Source: Apiospora phragmitis (Eukaryota > Ascomycota > Sordariomycetes > Amphisphaeriales > Apiosporaceae). Taken from it: 64,000 bases of DNA. Below, piece after piece: positions 47,132-58,154 of the stretch. The notes beneath the pieces were generated by a model that was not told the origin of the DNA, searched no databases, and worked only from the letters and a program-made list of their open reading frames with translations. The DNA lies in NCBI GenBank assembly GCA_038363925.1, contig JAQQWL010000005.1, positions 3,596,001 to 3,660,000 on the forward strand, read 5' to 3'. Made by a program: the position numbers and the translations under genes. Numbering within the stretch: the stretch's first letter is position 1; each line of letters opens with the position of its first letter.

Positions 47132-49326
47132 GCTGAAGGCCGTGTCTTAGACGAAGACCAAAGTGCGACAAGCTTTGTGGCGCGGAAGTAACGAGGTCAT
47201 GTCAACTCGGCAGGCTTGGTATGGCTGTCGACAGTTAAATATGAAATGTCGGAAGAACTGAAGGTTGTGCAATCAGGTGTAACAAGTGGGTGAATGAATG
47301 CATTGAAGGCATGCGCCTTATCTTGGGAGACTTGCAGAATAGGGTGTTGCCATGGCGCCATAGGGTCTAGAGATTTGCCATGGTCTGGATTGATTGAGTC
47401 TAATCGAGCCCCTGCCGCATCCCTGACTCCCAAGAAGGGGGGTTGCCGTCGGGAGCTGAGCCACGACCAATCAAGACGCCATCGCTAAATCAAAGAAACC
47501 GACACCCCATGTCGGCCCTTGAAACTTGACATGCAGTGATCGGACGAAATTTGGCCTTCCTTTTCTGGAGTAGCTATCGAGTTGTACTGGAAACAGATGC
47601 AACCTTAGCAATACTGGAAGTCTCCAAACACGAAAACGTTCATACCCACCGCGACACACACCCTACTCGCTCCTCGCTTGATGATAGGATACCAGGACAA
47701 GGGATCATGCACAGCGCAGTGCATGTATATTGCCTGCCCTCGTTTCTTATCATGGGCGGAGCAACTTTGACGGGCCGAAGGCAGAATTTTGATTCGAAGA
47801 TGACTCATGTCTGTTATGTGCATCGAAATGGGGTCAAGTGATTGGTGGCAATGGTTGCTGAACGGCAAGGCTTGAATCTATGTATTGATGGAGGATCCTT
47901 GTCGTAGAACGTTTCTGGAATACCGCAGTCTTATCGCGGTGGCGTCGCCCCCAAGCAGCACACTGTTGTTGATGAAGATGTTCTGTAATGCTCTTCGGGA
48001 GACGTTGTCCGTCGTTGGGCGACCTGATACGCACCGACCGGCAGCCAATGGCGTGCCGCGTGCCTGGCAGTCTCGGGTATATGCTCGTAACCCGCTGCAT
48101 CAACGTGTCCAACGCACCACCCTCTCTCGGCCCTACCTTTGAAGCCATGCGAGTTGAAGGCTGTACTCGACCTCGAAGTTGGGGTTGTATCATAGACGTC
48201 CCATCAGCCGGGGTTGCACAAATAAACGCTGAAGCAGAGCTTAAACAGGAAGGTGCATGGTGCCCTGCATTCTCAGCCCTCTATCTTTGCTTTGCCACAT
48301 GTTAGCTGTTCGCCTCAGCGCCAAGTCCTCAGTAACTTGAACACTGCAAGTCGGGAAATATCGACGGATGTGACGGGCCTTCTGGACGGGGGACCCGGAC
48401 AGACGATCGGCTACGGTACGATAATTCATGAATGGAGGGGGATAAAAAAGACCCTATGAAGCAATGATACGATTCCGTCTTTGCCGATCGGGTCATGGTG
48501 CATACTGTAGTAGCAGTCTTCAGTGCTGTTGGCTGTGCCTCGATATGAAAGTAGGAGGATGGAGATGGGAGGACAGAAGTCGTGTGGGTGGCCCGTCTGT
48601 GAGGACCGCTAAAAAGTTGACCGATGCCACGTAATCGAAGATCGCTTAGGTGCCAAGGGCGCCAAGTTTAGTTGCTGATAAGACCGACAGACTGACAGGC
48701 ACACTTGACCCGACTGCTTGTCCAAGCTCCCGTCCAAAGCGGAATTTCAATGCTCAATACAGCTGCATGGTCTTCGCCTCTGTTTTTTTTCTTCTTCCCT
48801 TTTCAATACGTGCCATCGTGGTGTCAGCATCGAATCAGGAAATATGTCGCGATTGGTATTTGTACGCCGTGCTCAAGCAGCGTCATGCGGTTATCGGCTC
48901 GACGTCCCCATCGTTGGCTGCATTGCCAATTGCCTCACCTATCATACAAATCGCGACATGGCACCCAGACAGGGCCTATCTCTGCAAATTCTTCCGAGCT
49001 TGTTGCACCTTTGAATATTGCCGCATCTTGCTATAGTAGGAGTGTCATATGCCAGCAGTAGGTTTGCCTCCCATTACCCCCGCCTTTCATTTCTTCTGTG
49101 TAACCGCAGTGCATCCGTCAGTATCTCAAGTAAGGGGCTGCGATGGTGTTGAATGGGGGGGTATCAATAAATTGGCTACTAAGTAGTAGTAAGTACTTAT
49201 GCTAGCTGGTATCATCAGAACGCCATACTCTCTCTCTCTGTCGGTGCACTTTCATTCATTCGTATCATATTACGCCGTACTTTTTGGTTATTTCCTTCCG
49301 TATTCTTTTGGCCAGTGCAGGACAGG
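47132..49326. other. Intergenic (2.2 kb), nothing identified
   Basis: It includes the promoter side of the OPT gene and the 3' flank of the rhodopsin-type gene. Open frames of 60-128 codons occur in several phases without recognisable domains. Confidence 0.45.
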
Positions 49327-50457
49327 CTAGAGCCTCCAAGGCTCCGCCGTAGTCCCATTTCCCCTCACATCGTCCACGGAGAAGCGGGACACCTTGTTGC
49401 CTCCTCCTCCTCCTCCTATCGGCGCCGGACTGGGCAGGCCGCCCGTCAGCTCGATCTCGTCCTCCTGCGGCTGCTGCTTCCGCGCAGCGGTGCTCCTGGC
49501 GGCGCTGCTGCTGTTGTTGCCGCCGCCGCCGGCGCCGGCCCGCGAGGTGCCGTTCGAGGACCCGTACTTGGTGACCGAGTGCACGGTGCTGCGGACGAGG
49601 CGCTTGAGCCAGGCCGGCGCGTAGTAATTCAGCAGCGGCTTCAGGCTGGCGAGGCAGTTGGTGATGATGTAGGTGCCCGTCTCGATGACGGACCAGCCGA
49701 CCAAGGCCACGGAGGCGACTATAACGTACTCCCGGATTAGTAAAACCATTTGATTGAAACCGGGCAAGTAAGGGGGAAGAAGTTTCTCCCCCTCGTGCAG
49801 CATGAAAAAGGGGGCTCTCATCCAAAAACCTACATGTTCGATCCGCGAAAGCCGCCGTGCTAAAAAAGGTAACGGCGCGAATGATGGAGGATACAATGCC
49901 GAAACTGCCAATCGCAAAGATCAAGGCCAGCGCCACTCGCTTGGCCGTGGGCAGCTGCAGGCCCCAGATGGTCGACAGCGGCAGGCCGATGATGAAGCAG
50001 TCCATGATGATGCCGGGGATGGCCTGGGCGTGGAAGAAGCCCTGGACGTCGATGCAGACGCCGCCGGGGATGGTGCGGTCCCACCAGAAGGCCAGGGGCC
50101 GGCACTGGAAGCAGGCGACCAACACGAACGACAGGCTAGTCGCAGCCAGCAGGGCCTGGATGACGTAGGCCCAGGTCCGCATCGCGCCGCGCCAGTTGAA
50201 GACGCGCAAATACAAAAAGACGATGGCCATCTTCGGTAGGGCCATGGACGTGAAGTAGACCATCTCGAAGGCCAGGATGCTCTTGGCCCAGCCCTCGAGC
50301 TTGCTCGGGTCCGTCTCCTCGAGGTATTCGACGTGTTGTCCCACGCCGCCGATGTAGGTCGATACTATAGTTCGCCGCTTGTCAGTACACATCATCGCCA
50401 CCCCTTGCAGTTGATAACAGGAGTGAATTCCAGGAGAATTGAGGGGAAGAATTGTTG

Positions 50458-50488
<31 letters not shown>

Positions 50489-50720
50489 AAACTAACATAT
50501 GGCTATAGCACACATGCCCAAGTTCACGAACCACGCGGCCACGAGGAAGGTGTCATCGAGGCCGAACGTCTTGCGAGGTAAACGTCTTGGCCCAGAACCG
50601 CAGGCTGAGGAAGACGGACGTCAGGACGGCGAAGGCGATCGAGACATTGACCAGAATGTATCCCTCGTCGTCGCTGATATCTCCCTTCCCCGAGCCGCCG
50701 AATATAGCTCCCCCAAACAT
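49327..50720 (-). CDS. Rhodopsin-type (SAT4/Pth11-like) seven-helix membrane protein
   Basis: Exons are 50720-50497, 50364-49834 and 49718-49327 with introns of 132 and 115 nt. The second intron runs from GTAGGT to TTATAG with a TACTAAT branch. The product has about 381 residues. Family marks: SIAFAVLTSVFLSLRFWAK, TFGLDDTFLVAAW, YIGGVGQH, a CRPLAFWWD motif, FADRT and GWSVIETGTYIITNCLASL. A Gly/Asn/Ser-rich cytoplasmic tail follows. It belongs to the fungal rhodopsin domain family of integral membrane proteins, some of which act as receptors; no CFEM domain is present. Exon 1 carries one extra base near 50573 (TCG-C-AAG), without which RFWAK..TFGLDD is continuous. Intron 1 contains a GAGAGATA-type microsatellite. 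Confidence 0.82.
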
Positions 50721-52805
50721 GGTGATAGAATGAAATGTGACTCTTCGATTGGCCTCTCCGTTTTCATTCCATCGACCTAGAAGTCGTCGTCCTTGTCGTC
50801 GTCGTCTTCGAAGTTGTCGGGTTCGGGGTCGGAGTGTTGGCCACCGTTGAAGATCCAGCTCGCTTACATAGGTCCGTCCAGACGAGATGGAAGACTAGAG
50901 GAAAATCTCAAGAAACCCAGAAAGAGAGTGGAGGCTAGGGACAAGGGCCTGTGGGAATGCCGATCACTTTTATATACCTATCAGCCAGACACGAAATACC
51001 TACGCGATGAGAGCATGGGCAGAGCTGGTTTAAGCTCCCTTGGCTTCTACATACCGTACAGTAGGTCTCGGCACGCCAGATCGGTTTCCATACGATGTTT
51101 CGCCCTCGGCGGTTTCGTCTCATGGGCTCCGCCCCAAGCATCAGTTCTTCTCGAAGATCCATGGGCGAAGTCACCGTCGCGTTGGGTCGCATTCGTCCAA
51201 TGAATTTTTCATGCCAGGTTCTTTTTCAGGGGCTGAAAATGCAACAATGCGACCTCGTCGCGCCGCTCGTCCGCCGGCACGCTGATGGCGGAATCCCGCC
51301 CAACGGATCTACCTACATACTATACTACATGAAGGCAACGAACGAAAATTACCAAATGTGATTGAGCTAGGACGTGGTCTTGGGCCCTTGCGAGTAATTC
51401 CCGCGCCTTAGTCGTCAATATTAATTAATATGTTGGCATGCCTTATTTATCATCGCTCATTAACAGAGGCCTATGGTTAGTAGTACAGTAATACCTGCCT
51501 CACAGTAGTGTGTTCCACATAGATCCCGTACCCACCACACTTAATGCAAGAACAACCGCCTGAACAAGAAACATTCCTCGTCACTGCGTCTCATTGCCAA
51601 GCTAAATGTCACAACGAACCTGCCGGTAGCATATAGTGTCACATTTGCTTGAACGCTCGGCCAAGGCAGTCGTTCAACCACGAGGTCTCACCAAGGGGAC
51701 CACTAGTCAGGTTAGGCAGATCAGAGGAGAGAGAGCGAAGCCGTAGGGTAGATCTTCCAGATCAGCCATGCGGTCAAACTTGAATAAAGTGTGCAGACTC
51801 CAAGAGAAGCCCATGTCATGCTAGGAATGACGGGAAAGTCCCTGGACATGTCATGAGATTTTCCTGTTAACTTCCATAAATCTGGACCTCGGAGAATTGT
51901 GTGAAGATCTCAGGTGCCTTACAGTATAAAAATAGTCTCGGGCCATTAATGATTTTACCTCTTGCACTAGGAAAGTCTAGGCCCGCCTTGCAAGCCCACT
52001 CAGATCAGGCAATCCAGCCGAGACCTGACAGGCCCCAGGCTGCAACAGGGCGCGCATTGATTTGCCTTGATTTGCAAAAGTGGACAGAGCGAGCCATGTT
52101 ACTGCTTGTAGTGCTCTGTACTCCGTAGTAGCAAGCGTTATGTAAAAAGCCAAGAGAAACCCTCGCTCGTTTTCCATCATCCATCCCTCAGAAAGCTCGC
52201 TGACCCACTGGAATGGGTGAGTGGATTGCGATGAAACAGAACGAGTCCGGTCATGTAACTACGAATCCGTGGTCGGGATAAGCTTTCTAACATCCTAGTG
52301 TTTTAGTAAAACCCCGCACTTCCCATCGATATAGCTACTATATGTATATTAGTTCGCTTATTCGTCGTCACGGAGGAAAGGAAGGAGTGGCAGGATTCCT
52401 TCTATGTTCCATCTGATATACTACGTAACAGACGATGCCATGCATAAAAACAAGAATCCGGTTTACTGAGCTGCCCATAGACGTCTGATCTTTTCCGGTC
52501 CGGCCAAAACTAACGTCATTCCGGTTTCCAACGTCGTAGATCCCAATGCGACATGCGAGTAATGCGCTGCAGATAATCGCAGATGGATCAGATTAGGCCA
52601 AGAGCCGTGTGCGGACCGAATCAAGACTTCAGACGAGATGAAATAGCGTGATAGTCAACATCTGCGATCAGCGTGCTGAAAGGAGTGTGTGCCTTATCCC
52701 TTCCGCTGTAACCAATAGGGACTATGGAGAGGGATGTCGATGAACCTTAATCCTCTCCAATCGCATCTCATCTTCACTCCCTAACCTACTAACCCCCTCG
52801 ATCAA
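50721..52805. other. Intergenic (2.1 kb), nothing identified
   Basis: No gene supported. The frame at 50793-51203 and its antisense partners lack domain features. The AT-richer part at 51380-51480 shows no repeat homology within the window. Confidence 0.45.
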
Positions 52806-54101
52806 CTACAGCTTTGCCTTACAAGCACCGCCACCGCCCCTGCCTACCCTCTCCTGGACTGGCACCGGCGACGACCCCCCAGGCCAAACCGCAAAATCGA
52901 ACATGAACCGATGATCGATGCTGACACCGTGAAACGAAGGGCGCGACCCAAACGAGCAAGATCGGCTTTAGCTGCGGATCCGTCCCCTCGGTGCACTTCC
53001 TCTCCATAGCCACGAAGAACTCAGCCGGCCACCCGTACAGCAGCACGCTCGAAGCCGACCCCTCGTAGCCGAACGGCTCCGTCGTGCCCGCCAGCGCCGC
53101 GAACGGGTACTCCAGCAAATCAAAAGTGCGGCGCAGGTCCGCGTCGGCGAGGACGAAGTAGTGGCGCGCGCCTGGCCTGCGCGGAACAGCATGGCGGCCA
53201 GCAGGTGGCCGTGGGCCACGCGGTGCGGCTTGGGCACGGCCAGGGTACCCCAGTCGACCGTCTTGTCCACCCAGTCCACCTCAAGGCCGTGGTGCTGCCG
53301 GAACTGCGACGCCGTCACGCCCGCGTACTCCCCCGCTTCCCGGAACGTCAAGAAGCCCAGGTCCGCACGCGAGCGCATCGACCGCAGCGCCCCCACGGGC
53401 CGTTGGGCGACCCGGTCCATCACCAGGACGAAAGTGCTGACGTCCTCGCACAGCCCATAGATCTGGCGCATCTGCCCGTCGTCGTTGCCGAAGCGCTCCT
53501 CGAACACCTCACGCTCGATGTGCCACGCCAGGTTGAACAGTTCGTCCGTCCCCTCGAGCCAGTACACGACCAGCGCATCGCCAACTTTAAAGGGGGGCTG
53601 CTCGGCCAGCAGCCGCCGGGACAGTCTGTACAGATCGGCGTCGTTCAACGTGTAGCGGGCGATTACCACCCGCAGCAGGCGCGGTCGTCGTCGGCGCCGT
53701 CTCGCTGGCGGCTGGTTCTTCTGAGATCGGGGACGAGGAACTGAAGTCCTTCGCGATGATATCGCTGGCCTTGAAGTAGTCGTGCGTAAAGTCTACCACG
53801 AACTCCGGATCGAACTGCTTGCACGTGTAGATGTCGACGCCGAAGAACAACAGGGGCTTCTCGCAGGCGTAGAAGTGGGCGCCGCTGGTCTGTCTCCCAG
53901 TGTATCCATCCCGCCCATCCGTAGAGGTCGCTCTTGTGGGTGACTGGCTCGAGCAGGCTAGTCATCCGCGTGGTCTCCGACAGCTTGGACAGGTAATCCT
54001 TTTTTTATCTCGGTCTCTGCAATGGCCTTGGCCGGGTAGCCCTCGTCCACGAGCCGCTGGCGCAGGATCTGCGGCGCTCGGGCGGCGTACTCTAGAAGCA
54101 T
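52806..54101 (-). pseudogene. SpeD-like (AdoMet decarboxylase family) / GNAT-like fusion gene, frame-broken
   Basis: Successive minus-strand frames from Met 54101 (MLLEYAARAPQIL) to TAG 52808-52806 form one collinear protein of about 430 residues. Residues 1-150 resemble SpeD-type AdoMet decarboxylases: DYLSKLSETTRMTSLLEPVT, LYGWAGWIHWET, SGAHFYACEKP and FFGVDIYTCKQFDPEFVVDF. A P/T/A/S-rich linker follows. The C-terminal domain resembles GNAT-like proteins of actinobacteria: WHIEREVFEERFGND, YGLCEDVSTFVLVMD, VDWGTLAVPKPHR, EYPFAALAG and EPFGYEGSASSVLLYGW. Breaks of 1-2 nt lie at an A7 run near 54005, near 53905, near 53672, in GCGCGCGCC near 53163 and near 52930. No nonsense substitutions occur between them. 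No introns were seen. SpeD enzymes make their pyruvoyl cofactor by self-cleavage before a Ser; the Ser in TSGAH is the likely counterpart. The reaction is unknown. Bacterial origin is inference. Confidence 0.55.
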
Positions 54102-54602
54102 TGCTATCAGTGTCTTCCGGCTGTGCTCCAGATATATCCTCCGTGTTCGTAGGGCTGAATACTGGAGGTCTAGCGGTAAGTTAACTAGTGAGGAGTGGTC
54201 TGGAACATTGGCAGAGTGTCCAGAAACCCTCAGTCCGTTATGAGGCAGATGGCCCAACGCCAAGCTGCCGCCATAGCGAGCAGAAAGAATAAAAAACGAT
54301 CATTTCCTCATACGGGTCATTGCAGACAGCTGTGAGTGGCCTGTTGGCTCAGGTGGTTACGGTGATGTCCCGCAGGGCCTTTATTGTTCAGCTGAAGACA
54401 GGGGTGCAGAGTAGAAGCGGAACAGCGCCGTCATGAGCACTCGATAATTCCGAGTGGGGACCTGAACTGGGGGCTACGGCTGCAGCATGTCGAGCAAACC
54501 GGTTCGGAATTGTCTGATGCCTATGAATGGCTGTGGTGCTTCTGTTCTTGGATGCAACATTGTTACATCAAGTGGCTGCTTCGTAGAGACCTGAGTACGT
54601 AC

Positions 54603-55049
54603 TTAAGAAGCCGGCCAGGATGTACACGTAGTCGCGGGCAGGGCAAGGCCAAAGTTCGATGTTATATGTGAGGTAGTGAGTGGCCAAAATGCATTCCCAA
54701 TTTCTAAAGATTGATGGTTGCCATATTGGTAGCTGCCACATGTCGTTCCTGCGCTGTCAATTTCGAAGTTGAAGCGTTCCCCCGACTCCGAGAAAAATAT
54801 ACGAGCTACCCCTATTTGAACAGTCCCTAGGTCGAATAGGGGTAGTTCGTATATCTTTTTACATGATGCTTCCCTTTGTCCCAACGGATGGATGTTATAG
54901 ATTGATGTATCAATAATGCCCAACTGACTTCTGACAGACAAGTAGACATCCATATCTCTCAAAAACCCAATGTGCATATCGAATCTAAACACTTCCTGGC
55001 ATGGCTCTCCAAGATATCGATGGATATTTAAAAACCTCCCGCCAATCAA
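54603..55049 (-). CDS. Doubtful hypothetical frame containing a long inverted repeat
   Basis: 148 codons open on the minus strand (MIGGRFLNIHRYLGEPCQEV). The C-terminal half (GERFNFEIDSAGTTCGSYQY) is protein-like, but there is no signal, domain or splice support. A 23 bp inverted repeat lies within it at 54797-54854, which argues against a simple coding role. Confidence 0.22.
   Translation of the reverse strand: MIGGRFLNIHRYLGEPCQEVFRFDMHIGFLRDMDVYLSVRSQLGIIDTSIYNIHPLGQREASCKKIYELPLFDLGTVQIGVARIFFSESGERFNFEIDSAGTTCGSYQYGNHQSLEIGNAFWPLTTSHITSNFGLALPATTCTSWPAS
54797..54854. repeat. 23-bp inverted repeat (hairpin, 12-nt loop)
   Basis: The left arm 54797-54819 (ATATACGAGCTACCCCTATT plus TGA) pairs with the right arm 54832-54854 with two mismatches, both tolerated as G-U in RNA. 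The loop is ACAGTCCCTAGG. It has no T-run typical of RNA polymerase III termination immediately after, although CTTTTTAC follows at 54855-54862. Confidence 0.6.
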
Positions 55050-55587
55050 TGGACATTGAGCTGATACAAAGTTGGGGGATAGCTGACTGATAACGTTTGA
55101 CGAGGCTCACATGTTGTCAACCCTGATGACAGCCCTACGACAAAAGCACGCCACAAGGCAAACTCGAAACCCAATCGACTACTTGGATTGTACAGATCTC
55201 TCTTCAATTCACACGCCTCTCTAGCCTAGCTTTACAAGTACAGAATCGCCTCTCATGCTGTTCACTCTCCTCTGAGAATCACAACCTGTAGCGTCGTAGT
55301 TGTGACCTATCTTGGGCCCCGGGGGAAAAATCCATACTCCGCGTCTATGCCATGCCCATTGCGCATTACTATCAAGAGAACAAAAAGCCATAGGCTGTCA
55401 TAATATGTGTGGGAGAGAGTTTTGTTACGTTTTTGGGTTGCAGCTAATGCAGCCTCAACCTGCCACGACCTTGCTTAGCTTCTCGTTGAAAGGGGGTTCG
55501 GTTCTTTCGATGATAGCTCAACAAGTGACCACTTCCATCGCACTTGCTCCCTTCCAAATTCCTTCATTTCATTCTTTGCGATTCGGC
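55050..55587. other. Intergenic
   Basis: The 3' flank of the pyruvate dehydrogenase gene. Nothing else is recognised. Confidence 0.45.
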
Positions 55588-56730
55588 TTAGACCTTGAGA
55601 AGTCTGGCAGCCTGGTTCGCGATGATGTCAATGGTAGGGAAGGCCATCTCCTCCAGCTTGGCAGCGTAGGGGGTGGGGACCTCAGCACCGGTGACACGCT
55701 GGCCGGGGGCGGCAAGGTAGTCGAAGCCGTACTCCATGGCCAGAGCGAGGATCTCGGAACCGACACCGAAAGCAGGGAAGCCGGACTCGACGACCATGAG
55801 GTGGCGCGTCTTCTTGATGCTCTGGATGATGGTCTCGAGGTCGAGGGGCTTGACGGATCGCAGGTTGATGACCTCACACTCGACACCGTACTTGGACTTG
55901 AGCTGCTCGGCAGCCTCGAGCGACTGGCCGACGCAACGGGAGAGGGTGACGATGGTCAGGTCCTTGCCCTGGCGCTCGACCTTGGCCTTGCCGATGGGGA
56001 GAACGAAGTCGTCCTTCTGGGCGGCTTCGGACATGGGGAAGGTCTGGCCGTAGAGAAGCTCGTTCTCAAGAACACAGACGGGGTTGGGGTCACGGATGGC
56101 GGCCTTGAGAAGACCCTTGGCATCCTCGGCGGACCAAGGCGCGACGACCTTGAGACCCGGGATGGAGCCGTACCAGGCGCTGTAGTCCTGGGAGTGCTGG
56201 GCGCCGACACCAGCGGCGAAACCGTTGGGGCCACGGAAGGTGATGTTGCAGGGTTGGATACCACCACTCATGTACAGCGTCTTGGCGGCGGAGTTGACGA
56301 TCTGGTCAATGGCCTGCATGGCGAAGTTGAAGGTCATGAACTCGCAGACGGGGTGGAGACCGCTCAGCGCAGCACCGACAGCGAGACCACAGAAACCGGA
56401 CTCGGTGATCGGGGTGTCGATGACACGGCGGTCGCCGAAGCGGTCCAGGAGACCCTTGGTCACCTTGTATGCACCATTGTACTGGGCGACTTCCTCACCG
56501 AGGACGAAGACCTTGTCGTTGGCCTCGAGTTCCTCAGCCAGAGCCTCGTTCAGAGCATCACGAACCGTGTACTCCTTGACACCCTTGTTGTCGGCGTATG
56601 TCCTTCTTTGAGCGAATATGGGGGTGGCTCGGGGAATGGATCGAATGGTGGAGGGGGCGAAGGGAGAGAAGGCGGTGGCTCGCGAGACGGAGGCAGCAGC
56701 ACGGGCTGCCGGACGAAGGTATCGCGACAT
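55588..56730 (-). CDS. PDB1: Pyruvate dehydrogenase E1 component subunit beta, mitochondrial
   Basis: Intact single exon of 380 residues, the usual fungal length. A basic, serine/alanine-rich presequence ([20 protein letters not shown]) is removed around residue 45 before the mature [17 protein letters not shown]. The E1-beta signatures are [60 protein letters not shown] and the C-terminal domain [15 protein letters not shown] and [10 protein letters not shown]. With E1-alpha it binds thiamine diphosphate and decarboxylates pyruvate in the matrix, feeding acetyl groups to E2. The long antisense frame over it (55312-56865, plus) is a codon-bias shadow. Confidence 0.96.
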   Translation of the reverse strand: MSRYLRPAARAAASVSRATAFSPFAPSTIRSIPRATPIFAQRRTYADNKGVKEYTVRDALNEALAEELEANDKVFVLGEEVAQYNGAYKVTKGLLDRFGDRRVIDTPITESGFCGLAVGAALSGLHPVCEFMTFNFAMQAIDQIVNSAAKTLYMSGGIQPCNITFRGPNGFAAGVGAQHSQDYSAWYGSIPGLKVVAPWSAEDAKGLLKAAIRDPNPVCVLENELLYGQTFPMSEAAQKDDFVLPIGKAKVERQGKDLTIVTLSRCVGQSLEAAEQLKSKYGVECEVINLRSVKPLDLETIIQSIKKTRHLMVVESGFPAFGVGSEILALAMEYGFDYLAAPGQRVTGAEVPTPYAAKLEEMAFPTIDIIANQAARLLKV

Positions 56731-58154
56731 TTTGTGGGAGATTATCGGAAGACAAGCGTCGGAAGAAGGGTCAATTGGCCAAGAGAGGGTATAAAGAAAA
56801 AGAAAGACAGGATCAAGTCCAATCCGAGATCCGCCGGAAGATGTGGCAGGCAGACAGACAATTGACAGAAGGTGAGATTTCGGACTGAGGAGCGGAAGTC
56901 GTGGAAGAGTGGAAAATCAAGTCAGCATGCAAGCAGCGAAAAAGTGTAGGCGTTACAGGGGGGTGAGCTGCTGAGTCGACTGGAGCTAAGCTGTCTCTTT
57001 CTCTGTCTGTCTCTCTATCTGGAGGGGGATCTGGGGCTGCTGGCTTGCTGGTCGCAATCAAACAACGAGATTCGTTGGAGGGATTTTTTCCCTCTAGCTG
57101 GTACAGCCTTTCTAAATTTTGCTGGATACTTGTTGCGCTGCTAGACCAATCCCCGTCGAGCAAAGCCAAGTCAGGTCCCGACTTTTGCGCTCAACTTTTT
57201 TCTCGGGGAGAATAGGAAACCGCTCTTGTTGGGCTTGCCCACGATATCTCAATTGCGCTAGTTCTTTTGTAGTTTAGCCTGCTACTGGATCTGGAATCAG
57301 CTCCAGCACGGGGTCTTCGTTCTTATCAGAGCAGACACAAGACACCCCGACTCCATCAACGAAAACAGGAATCTTCGTTGGGGATCCCCAATATATCCGT
57401 TCAACTTGATCGACCAAGCTGACTAAATACACGTAGGTAGATAGGGTGCATATAAAGCATCAGGCATTTCGTCTCTGTCTATACCTCCAAGAATTGCTTA
57501 ATTATTTGCCTATAGGCTGCAGCAGCATAGCATGCCAAGTCCAGATCTGATGCGCACAAAGCTGTCAAAATGCTCAATCCATTTGCCAGGTGAGCTAAGC
57601 TACAGGTCGGACCTTGAGAGCTTGGAAGCCCCGAAGCTCCAGCAGGTCCCAGCGAATAAATCTAACCAAAAAGTCAATTCGCAGCGCCACTTGCGCTTCA
57701 TTCAATTGTTCAATAGGGGGTAGGTATCAATGCCACAAGCTTCTACGTGAACCAGACAGTTTGTTCATGAAGTTGTATTAGTTCTGACATGCTCTTGTGT
57801 CGATGCTGACTTTTCTTCTAAACCCCCATGCTCCGCCAAATGCTAAGGTCGGGTTCGGAAAATAGATACATAGAATCAAGGGACCGAGCTCGATCCCACC
57901 GTCCCGGTCATGCAGTAAGACGGGGCGCGGTGGTGCTGTCAGCTCGGCCCTCTATTACTACTAAGGGATATATGCAGCTTTGGTCGGCTGTGAGATCCCG
58001 TCATGTCGCGGTCTCGTGACGTCTGCCCTCTTCTTTGAAGGGATGCGCTTGGTGTTTGTGATATTGGATAATGTTGTGATGTTGTCATCAATGTGCCCCC
58101 TGCTGCACCTCATTATGTTCTTCTGCGCCTCCCCTCTATCGCGATCTCCTTTTT
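56731..58154. other. Intergenic, promoter side of the PDH E1-beta gene
   Basis: It includes CT-rich tracts (CTCTTTCTCTGTCTGTCTCT near 56994-57014) upstream of the PDB1 start. No further gene is recognised. Confidence 0.45.

Noticed and set aside
53900..54263. CRISPR, phage or prokaryotic operon context for the SpeD-like gene
   Set aside because: The neighbours are ordinary fungal genes with introns; only the single fused gene looks bacterial.
55312..56865. 517-codon plus-strand open frame
   Set aside because: It is antisense to the intact pyruvate dehydrogenase E1-beta gene. Its Gly/Asp/Leu-rich sequence is the mirror of that gene's codon bias.
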